From the NCBI GenBank assembly GCA_014799565.1, contig JAAVHT010000014.1:2642-46073 (forward strand): DNA of 43,432 nt. Reading direction: 5' to 3'. This DNA is from Clostridiales bacterium. GTDB lineage: Bacteria > Bacillota > Clostridia > Oscillospirales > Oscillospiraceae. Below the pieces are notes generated by a model. That model ran no database searches. It was not told the origin of the DNA and saw nothing but the letters and a program-made list of their open reading frames with translations. Below are positions 29,403 to 37,416 of this stretch, piece after piece (the stretch's first letter is position 1; each line of letters begins with the position of its first letter). Made by a program: the position numbers and the translations under genes.

Positions 29403-31403
29403 TCAGGTTTTGTGGCTCTCCACAATGGCACCGCTGCGGAAGGCGGCCACCAGGTCGATCAACTCGTCGATCTGGCCCTGGAGCTTCTGGCCGATGTCGG
29501 TCTGGCGGATCATGGCCCGGCTCTCCAGCCGCTCGAACACCTGGGAGGTGGAGGCGATGTCCCAGTTTTTGTGGATGGCGGCGGCCTTGCCCACGAAGGG
29601 CTCATGAGCCACCAGCCGGAAGTAGTTGGAGCTGTAGATGAGGGTGTACCCGGCGATGCCGGTGGTTTTCTGGTACGCCTTGCAGAAGCCGCCGTCGATG
29701 ACCACCAGCCTGCCGCCGCCTTTGACGGGGCTCTCCCCCTTCTTGGACTTCACGGGGACGTGGCCGTTGATGATGTGGCAGTGGGAGCCCTCCAGGCCGA
29801 ACTCCTTCAAAATGTCCTCGCACACTGCCGGATCGTTATAGAGGCGGTAGTAAGCGTTTTTGGTCTCCACCCAGGTGGACTCGTCGGCGACGAAGCGGCG
29901 CTCAAAGGTGGTCATGCGATCCCGGCCGAAGATGGGGCTGTTCCGCCCCGCCCACAGCCACCACAGGAAATCCATGCCCTGCTGGCGCTCCGGGGAGCCG
30001 ACCTTATTGTAGTAGGCCCGACGGGCCAGCCGGTCGGCGTAGTCCAGGAACGCCCGGCCCGACAGGTTGTCGCAGCCCATGATGGAGAACCGCATGAGGG
30101 ATCCGTCCTCGTGCATGGGGATGCAGCCGTGGAACAGGAGGTTGCCGTTGTAGATGCGGTACAGGCTGCCCTTGGAGTAGAGGAATCGAACATGACGCTG
30201 GAGCTTTTCGCTGTGGCGGAAGGATCGGGTGAGGGTGTTGATAAGCGTATCCTCCTCCGGAGTGAGGGCATAGGGATCCGCCGGATCTACGGTGGGGAAG
30301 TCGGTGTCCAGCATGGGGTGGGTCACGCCGTCAATGGTGATGGTCTTGGCTTCGTAGTCGATCTTGTCCAGCATCAGCCGGTCATCCATGAGGAAGTCGG
30401 GATTGCGCTGGATCTTCTGCCCCTCCAGCTTGAACAGGATCATGGAGATGGCCTTGTGCATCCGGGCGCACAGCAGTCTGTCCCGGTCAGTGGTCTTGTC
30501 CTCGTCCTCCTTGGCGACTTTTATTTCAAAGCGGCTGATGTCGCAGTGGCGGTAGAACTCGTCGGCAAACACGGACAGAGGGCGCAGAGAGATGCCGTAG
30601 CCCGTCTCGATGGTCTCCAGGTTGTTGTACCGCAGGGAATTGACCAGCACCGTGGCAACCAGGGTGCGGGAGCCGGAGGCCGCGCCCATCCAGAGGATAT
30701 CGTGGTTGCCCCACTGGATATCCACGCTGTGGTACTGCATCAGGCTGTCCATGATGACATCCGCACCGGGGCCCCGGTCGAAGATGTCCCCCACCAGGTG
30801 GAGGTGATCCACCGCCAGCCGCTTGATGAGCGCGCACAGCTGGATGAGGAAATTGGAGGCCCGATCCAGGTCGATAATGGTGCTGATGATGTTCTCGTAA
30901 TAGTCCCGCTTGTCCGCCTCGTTCTTCTCGTAGTGGGTGTGAATCAGCTCGTCGATGATATAGGCGTATTCGGGGGGCATGGCCTTGCGCACCTTGGAGC
31001 GGGTGTACTTGGCGCTGACCAGGCAGCACAGGTCGATGAGCCGGTGGAAGGTGATGCGGTACCACTCCCGCATATCCTCCGTCTCCCGCTCGATCTCCTC
31101 CAGCTTTTCCTCGGGGTAGTAGATGAGGGTGGCCAGCTGATCCCGGTCGGACCGGGGGACGGTGGTGCCCAGCAGCTCGTCGATCTTTACCCGCACCACG
31201 CCGGAGGCGGAGTTGAGGATGTGCTGGAACGCCTCGTACTCCCCGTGGACGTCGGAGATGAAATGCTCGGTCCCCTTAGGGAGGTTCTGGATGGCCCGCA
31301 GGTTGATGATCTCCGTACTGGCGGACTGGACGGTGGGATACTGGCGGGCCAGCAGCTTCAGGTATTCCAGCCGTTCGGGGGAAAAGGTGACAGTGGGTTT
31401 CAT
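29403..31403 (-). CDS. fbp: Fructose-1,6-bisphosphatase class III
   Basis: The gluconeogenic step from fructose-1,6-bisphosphate to fructose-6-phosphate, catalysed by the Bacillota-specific class III enzyme. The 666-residue length is typical. It is a calcineurin-like metallophosphatase: SDVHGEY with Asp51 and His53, GDIFDRGPGAD, and WGNHDILWMG carry the di-metal ligands, and a later VNGHVP-type segment (INGHVPVKSKKGESP) closes the site. AAGGAGG precedes the ATG. It is the last gene of a four-gene leftward unit, 15 bases after recR; together with rpe it serves hexose/pentose phosphate metabolism. Confidence 0.96.
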   Translation of the reverse strand: MKPTVTFSPERLEYLKLLARQYPTVQSASTEIINLRAIQNLPKGTEHFISDVHGEYEAFQHILNSASGVVRVKIDELLGTTVPRSDRDQLATLIYYPEEKLEEIERETEDMREWYRITFHRLIDLCCLVSAKYTRSKVRKAMPPEYAYIIDELIHTHYEKNEADKRDYYENIISTIIDLDRASNFLIQLCALIKRLAVDHLHLVGDIFDRGPGADVIMDSLMQYHSVDIQWGNHDILWMGAASGSRTLVATVLVNSLRYNNLETIETGYGISLRPLSVFADEFYRHCDISRFEIKVAKEDEDKTTDRDRLLCARMHKAISMILFKLEGQKIQRNPDFLMDDRLMLDKIDYEAKTITIDGVTHPMLDTDFPTVDPADPYALTPEEDTLINTLTRSFRHSEKLQRHVRFLYSKGSLYRIYNGNLLFHGCIPMHEDGSLMRFSIMGCDNLSGRAFLDYADRLARRAYYNKVGSPERQQGMDFLWWLWAGRNSPIFGRDRMTTFERRFVADESTWVETKNAYYRLYNDPAVCEDILKEFGLEGSHCHIINGHVPVKSKKGESPVKGGGRLVVIDGGFCKAYQKTTGIAGYTLIYSSNYFRLVAHEPFVGKAAAIHKNWDIASTSQVFERLESRAMIRQTDIGQKLQGQIDELIDLVAAFRSGAIVESHKT

Positions 31404-31418
31404 GGCGCGTCCTCCTTA

Positions 31419-32021
31419 TCAGATTTCTCTGCGTCCTTCCAAAGCCCGCATCAAAGTGGCATCGTCCGCGAATTCCAGGTGGCTGCCCACCGGGATGCCG
31501 TAGGCCAGACGGGTGGTTTTCACCCCGAAGGGCTTCAACAGCCGGCTGAGGTACATGGCGGTGGTCTCCCCCTCGGTGTCCGGGTTGGTGGCCATGATGA
31601 CCTCATCCACTCCGCCCTCCGCCACCCGCTCCACCAGCTGCTGGATGCGCAGGTCGTCGGGGCCCACGTGGTTCATGGGGGAGATGACCCCGTGGAGGAC
31701 GTGGTACACCCCGGTGTACTCCCGGGAGCGCTCCATGGCCACCACGTCCTTGGGGTCGGCCACCACGCACACCACGGAGTGATCCCGTTTGGAGGAGGCG
31801 CAGATGGCGCATTCACCGTCCCCGTCGGTGAGGTTTTGGCATACCGGGCAGCAGCCGATGGAGGATTTCGCGTCCAGCAGGGCGGCGGCGAAGTCCTTGG
31901 CCGTCTGCTCCGGCTGATCCAGGATATAGAAGGCCAGCCGCTGGGCGCTCTTGCGGCCTACGCCGGGCAGCTTGGCGAACTGCTCTACCAGGGTTTCCAG
32001 GGCTGCGGGGAAATAGTCCAT
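31419..32021 (-). CDS. recR: Recombination mediator RecR
   Basis: RecR, with RecO, loads RecA at gaps during recombinational repair. The 200-residue protein has the N-terminal helix-hairpin-helix (LAKLPGVGRKSAQRLAF-like), a C4 zinc finger (Cys58, 61, 71, 74), a Toprim domain (VCVVADPKDVVAMERS... through ATNPDTEGETTAMYL) and the C-terminal Walker-B-like region. GGAGGTC precedes the ATG. Placement between rpe and fbp is unusual: recR more often follows dnaX and a YbaB gene, absent here. Confidence 0.96.
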   Translation of the reverse strand: MDYFPAALETLVEQFAKLPGVGRKSAQRLAFYILDQPEQTAKDFAAALLDAKSSIGCCPVCQNLTDGDGECAICASSKRDHSVVCVVADPKDVVAMERSREYTGVYHVLHGVISPMNHVGPDDLRIQQLVERVAEGGVDEVIMATNPDTEGETTAMYLSRLLKPFGVKTTRLAYGIPVGSHLEFADDATLMRALEGRREI

Positions 32022-32041
32022 GGTAAGACCTCCAAAACAAG

Positions 32042-32191
32042 TTACACGATTCTTTCAAAAGTAATGATAAGATATTGGAATGTGCTATTATAGGTCACGC
32101 ATAGTACGCGCCATCCTTTATAAGCCATTTCGTTCATAGTTCTTTCGGCCTCAGCCTCATTAAGAACGTCCAAAACTTTATACTCTTTCAT
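32042..32191 (-). CDS. DUF4177 family micro-protein, 49 residues
   Basis: A short gene between rpe and recR. The product starts MKEYKVLDVLNEAEAERTMN, continues with the typical MAYKGWRVLCVTYN and ends LIITFERIV, the compact beta-alpha-beta-beta pattern of DUF4177 (function unknown). It begins 5 bases after the rpe stop and ends 20 bases before recR. No strong ribosome binding site is seen (GGAAAG about 15 bases upstream), so coupling to rpe is likely. Its codons are much more AT-rich than those of its neighbours. Confidence 0.8.
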   Translation of the reverse strand: MKEYKVLDVLNEAEAERTMNEMAYKGWRVLCVTYNSTFQYLIITFERIV

Positions 32192-32196
32192 TGATA

Positions 32197-32847
32197 TCAC
32201 GTCGCTTTCCGCAAAAATTCGATTGCCTTTGCCGGATCCTCCGCCCCGTACACCGCGCTGCCCGCCACCAGCACATTGGCCCCGGCCTCAACGACCAGCT
32301 CCGCCGTGCCTGGGGCGATGCCGCCGTCCACCTCCAGCTCACAGCCGGGGTTGTATTGGTCAATGATGGCCCGCACCTCTCGGATAGTGGCGAGCTGGCT
32401 TTCCATAAACTTCTGCCCGCCGAAGCCTGGTTCCACCGTCATCACCAGCACCATGTCCAGCTGCTCGATGTAGGGCAGCACGGCCTTGGCCGACGTGATG
32501 GGCCGCAGGGCTACCGCCTTTTTCACTCCGTTGGCCTCCATAGCCCGCAGGGCGTCGGCGATACGGGTGGGGTGGTCGGCCTCCAGGTGGACGGACAGCA
32601 GATCGGCTCCCGCCTTGCAGAAATCGTCGATGTACCGCGCGGGCTTGTCGATCATCAGGTGAACGTCCAGAAACATATCCGTGTGCCTGCGGATGGACTG
32701 CACCACCGGCACGCCGATGGTGATATTGGGGACAAACATCCCGTCCATCACGTCCACATGGAGCCAGTCCGCGGCGGACACCCGGCGGATGTCGGCCTCC
32801 AGATTGCAAAAATCCGCCGAAAGGATGGAGGGCGCCACTTTGACCAT
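32197..32847 (-). CDS. rpe: Ribulose-phosphate 3-epimerase
   Basis: Interconverts ribulose-5-phosphate and xylulose-5-phosphate in the pentose phosphate pathway. The 216-residue TIM barrel has APSILSADF near the start, the metal-site stretches LHVDVMDGMFVPN and DVHLMI, EPGFGGQKF and the phosphate-binding ELEVDGGI and VAGSAVYG. The ATG follows GGGG at 8 bases. First gene of rpe-DUF4177-recR-fbp. Confidence 0.96.
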   Translation of the reverse strand: MVKVAPSILSADFCNLEADIRRVSAADWLHVDVMDGMFVPNITIGVPVVQSIRRHTDMFLDVHLMIDKPARYIDDFCKAGADLLSVHLEADHPTRIADALRAMEANGVKKAVALRPITSAKAVLPYIEQLDMVLVMTVEPGFGGQKFMESQLATIREVRAIIDQYNPGCELEVDGGIAPGTAELVVEAGANVLVAGSAVYGAEDPAKAIEFLRKAT

Positions 32848-33146
32848 GATTTTTACCCCTTCTTTTGTGAATTTGTTTGACGGTCAGGCCCGACCAAAGC
32901 CGCCCGAGCAGCACACCCAACGCCCAGCCGCCACATAAGATAAAACACGCGGAGGTCGCCGCCAGGGTCGGCTGGGCGGTTCCCCCACGCCCCCGCTCGC
33001 GCCCAGTCCGGACGTCTGGACGGCGCGCCGCACTTGAATACCCCCCATCGCCGCCAACGCGGCGGTGGGGGGAGTGTGACTTGTTCTCTCACCCCGCCCG
33101 ATGGGCGGGGTGATGTCATGTCTGCGGCGGTGAGGGGAATTGTGTT
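32848..33146. other. Intergenic spacer with two GC-rich hairpins
   Basis: About 300 bases between rpe and ilvA, both leftward. Two strong stems are present: a 14-base-pair one at 33041-33072 (CCCCCCATCGCCGC left arm) and CACCCCGCCC/GGGCGGGGTG at 33090-33112. Neither has a T-run; the latter lies where an ilvA terminator is expected. I found no convincing promoter for rpe and no gene. Confidence 0.5.
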
Positions 33147-34370
33147 TTAGCCTGTGATGGTGCCGCTGAGAGGCACCTCCTTGACCTGATAGCCCGCTTG
33201 GCGCAGGGCGTCCATGATCTCCGCCTTGTGGCTCAGGCCGAAGGCCTCCAGGGTGACCTTCAGCTCCACCCCCGCCTGGCGGTTGATGTTGACGAACTGG
33301 TTGTGATCCAGCTTGATGATATTGCCGTTGAGCCTGGCTACCAGGTCGGCGATGCGCAGCAGCTCGCCGGGCCGGTCGGGCAGCTGCACCGAGAAGGTGA
33401 AGATGCGCCCCCGGTTGATGAGTCCGTGCTGCACCAGGGAAGAAATGGTGATGACGTCCATGTTGCCGCCGGACAGGACAGGAACCACGTTCTGCCCCTG
33501 GCAGTCCAGGTGCTTTAAGGCCGCGATGGTGAGCAGGCCGGCGTTTTCCACGATCATCTTGTGCTTTTCCATCACATCCAGGAAGACGTCCACCAGCTCG
33601 TCGTCGTCGATGGTGATGATGCCGTCCAGGTTCTTCTGGATATAGGGGAACACCTGGTCGCCGGGAGTTTTGACGGCCACGCCGTCGGCGATGGTGCTGA
33701 TGGGGTTCACGGTGACCACATGGCCCGCCTCCAGGCTGGCCTTCATGGACGCCGCCCCGGAGGGCTCCACGCCGATGACCCGCACGGAGGGGTTGAGCAG
33801 CTTGGCCAGGGTGGCCACACCCGCCGCCAGCCCGCCGCCGCCCACGGGCACCAAAATCACGTCCACGTCGGGCAGATCTTTGAAAATTTCATAGGCGATG
33901 GTGCCCTGGCCGGTGGAGACGGTGAGGTCGTTGAAGGGGTGGACGTAGGTCAGCCCCTCCTCCTCGCTGAGCTGGGCGGCCAACGCCGCCGCGTCGTCAA
34001 AGGTCTCGCCGTGGAGCACCACCTTCGCCCCGTAGTCCTTGGTGTTGTTCACCTTCACCAGCGGGGTGGTGGTGGGCATGACGATGGTGGCCTGTACCCC
34101 TGCCGCCTGGGCGGCGTAGGCCACGCCCTGGGCGTGGTTGCCCGCCGAGGCGGTGACCAGCCCCCGGGCCTTTTCCTCGTCAGAGAGGGTGGAGCACTTG
34201 AAATAGGCCCCGCGGATCTTATATGCTCCCGTGACCTGCATATTCTCCGGCTTGATGTACACGTGGTTGCCGGTGGTTTTGGTGAAAAAGGGGCTGTACA
34301 TCAGATCTGTGCGGTGGAGTACGCCGTCCAGTATTTTCCGCGCCGCCCTGAAATCGTCTAACGTCATCAT
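33147..34370 (-). CDS. ilvA: Threonine ammonia-lyase with C-terminal ACT domain
   Basis: A PLP enzyme that deaminates threonine to 2-oxobutyrate, the entry to isoleucine synthesis or threonine catabolism. The 407-residue medium form has the cofactor lysine in TGAYKIRGA (Lys51), SAGNHAQGVAYAA, the phosphate-binding VPVGGGGLAAG and SGGNMD. A single ACT domain occupies the last ~75 residues (FSVQLPDRPGELLRIADLVARLNGNI). The first of two adjacent ATGs is best spaced from AGGGAG. It has its own promoter, divergent from the xpaC cluster. Confidence 0.94.
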   Translation of the reverse strand: MMTLDDFRAARKILDGVLHRTDLMYSPFFTKTTGNHVYIKPENMQVTGAYKIRGAYFKCSTLSDEEKARGLVTASAGNHAQGVAYAAQAAGVQATIVMPTTTPLVKVNNTKDYGAKVVLHGETFDDAAALAAQLSEEEGLTYVHPFNDLTVSTGQGTIAYEIFKDLPDVDVILVPVGGGGLAAGVATLAKLLNPSVRVIGVEPSGAASMKASLEAGHVVTVNPISTIADGVAVKTPGDQVFPYIQKNLDGIITIDDDELVDVFLDVMEKHKMIVENAGLLTIAALKHLDCQGQNVVPVLSGGNMDVITISSLVQHGLINRGRIFTFSVQLPDRPGELLRIADLVARLNGNIIKLDHNQFVNINRQAGVELKVTLEAFGLSHKAEIMDALRQAGYQVKEVPLSGTITG

Positions 34371-34408
34371 TTGGAAAGACTCCCTTGTCTTAATTGAAAT
34401 AATACTCT

Positions 34409-34437
34409 ATTTTACATGAAGAAATTGTTAAAGTCAA
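34409..34437 (-). promoter_or_regulatory. Promoter of ilvA
   Basis: On the minus strand TTGACT (34432-34437), a 17-base spacer and TAAAAT (34409-34414). Confidence 0.8.
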
Positions 34438-34457
34438 CCGCCCGCGCACCCTTCTTC

Positions 34458-34487
34458 TTGACAGGAGGCTTGTCCGGGGAGTAAAAT
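34458..34487 (+). promoter_or_regulatory. Promoter of the xpaC-telA operon
   Basis: TTGACA (34458-34463), an 18-base spacer and TAAAAT (34482-34487), 32 bases before the xpaC start and back to back with the ilvA promoter. Confidence 0.8.
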
Positions 34488-34519
34488 AGAGACCAGAACT
34501 GGGAAAGGGGGCAAACACT

Positions 34520-35224
34520 TTGTCTTATGTGAAAAAACGCAGCGTGCTGCCCGTCTATTTCATCGGGGGAACCTGGCTTCTGTGGTCGCTGCTTGCCCCC
34601 CTGTACCGCCCCACCCACTATATCATGGCGGCGCTGGTCTCCCTGGTGGCCTACTACGTGGGCAAGATGCTCTTCCCCGATAAAGGGTATGAGATGCAGG
34701 ATACGGCTCAGGCCGCGCCCCAGACTCCGCCCCAGCCTGTTTCCAAGCAGGAGGCGAAGCCCAAAAAGCCGGAATCCACGGGAAATCCCGAGATCGACGC
34801 CCTGCTGGACGAGCGGGGAAAGGCCATCTCTGAGATGCGGCGGCTGAATGAGTCCATCAAGGACGTGAAAATCTCCGCCCAGATCACCCATCTGGAGACC
34901 ACCACGGGCAAAATCATTGACGCGGTGGTGGAAAAGCCGTCCAAGCTGCCCCAGATCCGCAAGTTTATGAACTACTACCTGCCCACCACGCTGAAGCTGC
35001 TCAACGCCTATGACCGGATGGACGCCGCCGGCGTGTCCGGGGCCAACATCGACGGCACCAAGGGCAAAATCGAGGATATGCTGGACACCGTATGCGCCGC
35101 ATTCACCCGCCAGCTGGACGACCTCTACGGCGAGGAGGCCATGGACGTGTCCGCCGAGATCACCGTTATGGAGCAGATGCTGGCCCAAGAAGGGTTAGGA
35201 GGCATGACATTAGGAGGTTCATGA
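34520..35224 (+). CDS. xpaC: XpaC-like membrane protein
   Basis: A 234-residue protein of the XpaC family (named for 5-bromo-4-chloroindolyl phosphate hydrolysis; true role unknown). Two membrane helices (about 10-27 and 34-51) precede a Pro/Gln/Lys linker and a helical, coiled-coil-prone domain (about 85-225) with LDERGKAISEMRRLNESI and KFMNYYLPTTLKLLNAYDRM. It starts at TTG 34520 after GAAAGGGGGC. It pairs with telA two genes on, as often seen. Its last codons (TTA GGA GGT TCA TGA) double as ribosome binding site and overlap the start of a 21-codon ORF. Confidence 0.88.
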   Translation: MSYVKKRSVLPVYFIGGTWLLWSLLAPLYRPTHYIMAALVSLVAYYVGKMLFPDKGYEMQDTAQAAPQTPPQPVSKQEAKPKKPESTGNPEIDALLDERGKAISEMRRLNESIKDVKISAQITHLETTTGKIIDAVVEKPSKLPQIRKFMNYYLPTTLKLLNAYDRMDAAGVSGANIDGTKGKIEDMLDTVCAAFTRQLDDLYGEEAMDVSAEITVMEQMLAQEGLGGMTLGGS

Positions 35225-35286
35225 GAAGCATGAAAAGCAAAGCTCCATGGAACAGAGGGACGAATATGACCCTGGGTGGATCGTGA
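35204..35286 (+). repeat. Duplicated xpaC 3' end (MTLGGS-stop twice)
   Basis: Bases 35204-35224 and 35266-35286 both encode MTLGGS followed by TGA. Codons differ at T, L, both G and S, all synonymously. A 41-base spacer separates the copies. Confidence 0.7.
35221..35286 (+). CDS. 21-codon ORF coupled to xpaC
   Basis: It starts in the ATGA overlap with the xpaC stop, preceded by TTAGGAGGTTC, an ideal ribosome binding site formed by xpaC codons. The peptide is basic in its first part (MRSMKSKAPWNRGTN) and ends in MTLGGS, the same six residues as XpaC. It may be a remnant of a duplicated xpaC end, a coupling device handing ribosomes to the next gene (start at 35297), or a real micro-peptide. 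Confidence 0.4.
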   Translation: MRSMKSKAPWNRGTNMTLGGS

Positions 35287-35296
35287 GGGAGGCGCC

Positions 35297-35587
35297 GTGA
35301 AAAAGAAAATCACCCGGCGGGGATATCGGACATTGGCCATCGTGTGGACGCTGGCCGCCGCCTCCATGGCGGTGGCGTTTGTGCGGCGGCTGGCGGAGTT
35401 CAACCTGTTACTGCTGCTCGTGCTGGTGCTGAGTACGTTGACCGCCGCAAACCTGTGGAAAAGCTATCAAAAGACCCCGGAGGAAACCGTTTTGGATCCC
35501 TTTGCCGCCCCGCCCAAATTCGCGGACAACCCGATCCTATTTGACGACGACCCAAATCAAAATTCGGAGGAGAAAGACCATGAGTGA
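35297..35587 (+). CDS. Small two-helix membrane protein in the xpaC-telA operon
   Basis: A 96-residue protein, no known family. A basic start (MKKKITRRGYR) leads to two hydrophobic segments (about 13-29 and 35-53), then an acidic, disordered-looking tail (DPFAAPPKFADNP...DDDPNQNSEEKDHE). The GTG at 35297 follows GGAGG at only 4 bases. It overlaps the telA start by 8 bases, so the two are translationally linked. Context suggests an accessory membrane subunit for XpaC/TelA; this is inference. Confidence 0.75.
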   Translation: MKKKITRRGYRTLAIVWTLAAASMAVAFVRRLAEFNLLLLLVLVLSTLTAANLWKSYQKTPEETVLDPFAAPPKFADNPILFDDDPNQNSEEKDHE

Positions 35588-36803
35588 CGAACTGAACATG
35601 ATGCCCGAGCTGACCCTGGATCCCAGCGGCTCCGCTGCGGCGACCGCTGCCGCTCAGGCGGCTGAGGCCGCTGTCCCCGCCGCTCCCGAAGCCCCCACGC
35701 TGACCCTGGGCAGTACCATCACCCCCGATGACGCCGCCGCCGTCCAGGCGGCACGGGATGCCCAGGCCATCCAGCTGGACGAGAGCCAGCTCAGCGAGGC
35801 GGAGCGGAAGATCGTCAACGACTTCGCTGAGAAGATCGACATCACCGACTCCACCCAGGTACTCCAATACGGCGCCGCCGCCCAGAAAAACATCGCCGGG
35901 TTCTCGGAGAACGCGCTGAACAACGTGCGCACCAAGGATTTGGGTGAGGTGGGCGAGGCTTTGTCCTCCCTGGTGGTGGAGCTGAAAACCTTCGGCCAGC
36001 CGGAGAAGAAGGGCATCGCCGGTTTCTTCCAGAAGAAGAAAAACGAGCTTACCGCCTTGAAGGCCAGCTATGATAAGGCGGAGGTCAATGTGGACAAGAT
36101 TGCCTCCATTCTGGAGGGCCACCAGGTGACTTTGATGAAGGACATCGCCATGCTGGATCAGATGTATGAGCTGAATACCAAATATTATAAGGAACTGACC
36201 ATGTATATCTTAGCGGGCAAGAAGGCGCTGATGAAGGCCCGGAACGAGACGCTGGAGGAGATGCGCAAGAAGGCCGCCGCCTCCGGCGCTCAGGAGGACG
36301 CCCAGCAGTACAACGACTATGCCAATCTCTGCAACCGCTTCGAGAAGAAGCTCCACGACCTGGAGCTGACCCGGATGATTTCCATCCAGATGGGCCCCCA
36401 GACCCGGATGATCCAGAACAACGATACCCTGATGCTGGAGAAGATCCAGTCCTCCCTGGTGAATACCATCCCGCTGTGGAAGAGCCAGATGGTGCTGGCC
36501 CTGGGGATGGAGCACTCCCGCCAGGCCACCGCAGCCCAGTCCGCTGTCACCAACATGACCAACGACCTGCTGCGCAAAAACGCGGAGATGCTCAAGATGG
36601 GCACCATCGAGACCGCCAGGGAGGCGGAGCGCTCCGTGGTGGATATCGAGACCCTCCAGCACACCAATGAGCAGCTCATCTCCACCCTGGACGAGGTCAT
36701 GCAGATCCAGAAGGACGGCGCCCAGAAGCGCAAGGAGGCCGAGCTGGAGTTGGGCCGCATCGAGGGCGAGCTGAAGCAGAAGCTCTTGGAGCTGCGTGGC
36801 TGA
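35580..36803 (+). CDS. telA: TelA/KlaA-family toxic anion resistance protein
   Basis: A 407-residue TelA-family protein, linked in the literature to tellurite and other membrane or antimicrobial stress, with unknown mechanism. An Ala/Pro-rich, low-complexity N-terminus (1-60) is followed by an almost entirely helical body. Family segments include DITDSTQVLQYGAAAQKNIAGFSE, GIAGFFQKKKNELTALKASYDKAEVNVDKI and MILRMIS-type RMISIQMGPQTRMIQNND, then the C-terminal LKQKLLELRG. The ATG at 35580 follows GGAGGAGAAAG. It is most likely cytoplasmic and acts with XpaC at the membrane. Confidence 0.93.
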   Translation: MSDELNMMPELTLDPSGSAAATAAAQAAEAAVPAAPEAPTLTLGSTITPDDAAAVQAARDAQAIQLDESQLSEAERKIVNDFAEKIDITDSTQVLQYGAAAQKNIAGFSENALNNVRTKDLGEVGEALSSLVVELKTFGQPEKKGIAGFFQKKKNELTALKASYDKAEVNVDKIASILEGHQVTLMKDIAMLDQMYELNTKYYKELTMYILAGKKALMKARNETLEEMRKKAAASGAQEDAQQYNDYANLCNRFEKKLHDLELTRMISIQMGPQTRMIQNNDTLMLEKIQSSLVNTIPLWKSQMVLALGMEHSRQATAAQSAVTNMTNDLLRKNAEMLKMGTIETAREAERSVVDIETLQHTNEQLISTLDEVMQIQKDGAQKRKEAELELGRIEGELKQKLLELRG

Positions 36804-36840
36804 GCGTGACAATGCCGCTTTTTTATGAAAGGAACCTTCC

Positions 36841-37395
36841 ATGAAATTACTGAAAAAGCAGGGCGTGGCCTGGTTTCTCACCATTGTGATGATTGCCGCC
36901 GCCATCGGCATCGGCTACAACAAGGCCCACGCCTCCAGGACGCCGGAGCCTGATCTGCCCTCCCAGACCATCCCGCCTGTCCAGACTGTCCCGCCCGTCT
37001 CCGCCGATTCCTTCGTGTGGGACAACGCCCGGGTGCTGTCCAATCGGACGGTAAAGGCACTGGACGAGCGCAACGACCGGCTGTGGAACAATTATAATGT
37101 CACCGTCGGCGTGGTCACCTGCGACTACGGCGGGGATGACCTGTACAGCTACGCTCTGCAGTGCGCCGAGGACATGGGGCTGGGCGGCTACGACATGATT
37201 GTGGTGCTGGACATTCAGGGCGACAACTACTGGCTGCTCCAGGGCAACGATATCCGTGGAACCTTTACCGACCAGACCGCCGCTGACTACGCCTACGACT
37301 ATATGGAAGAGTGGTTTGCCGCGGGCGATTACGATTTCGCCGTGTGCCAGCTCACCGAAATGCTGGAGCTGTGGTATGGGACCTATTATGGCTGA
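36841..37395 (+). CDS. TPM-domain membrane-anchored protein
   Basis: A 184-residue protein with an N-terminal anchor or signal (about 9-28), a Pro/Thr/Val linker (33-53) and a TPM (TLP18.3/Psb32/MOLO-1) domain to the end. The domain pattern reads DNARVLSNRTVKALDERNDRLWNNYNVTVGVVTCDYGGDDLYSYALQCAEDMGLGGYDMIVVLDI, which I read as typical strands and helices of that fold. Bacterial TPM proteins usually carry a Gly-rich tail after a second helix; here that tail seems to be a separate gene 21 bases downstream. Confidence 0.85.
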   Translation: MKLLKKQGVAWFLTIVMIAAAIGIGYNKAHASRTPEPDLPSQTIPPVQTVPPVSADSFVWDNARVLSNRTVKALDERNDRLWNNYNVTVGVVTCDYGGDDLYSYALQCAEDMGLGGYDMIVVLDIQGDNYWLLQGNDIRGTFTDQTAADYAYDYMEEWFAAGDYDFAVCQLTEMLELWYGTYYG

Positions 37396-37416
37396 TTTAG
37401 GAAAGGAGGCTGTACC

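Noticed and set aside
32853-33119. 88-codon open frame upstream of rpe on the minus strand
   Set aside because: It crosses two strong hairpins, has no ribosome binding site and has the Arg/Pro/Gly-rich composition of a chance frame in GC-rich DNA.
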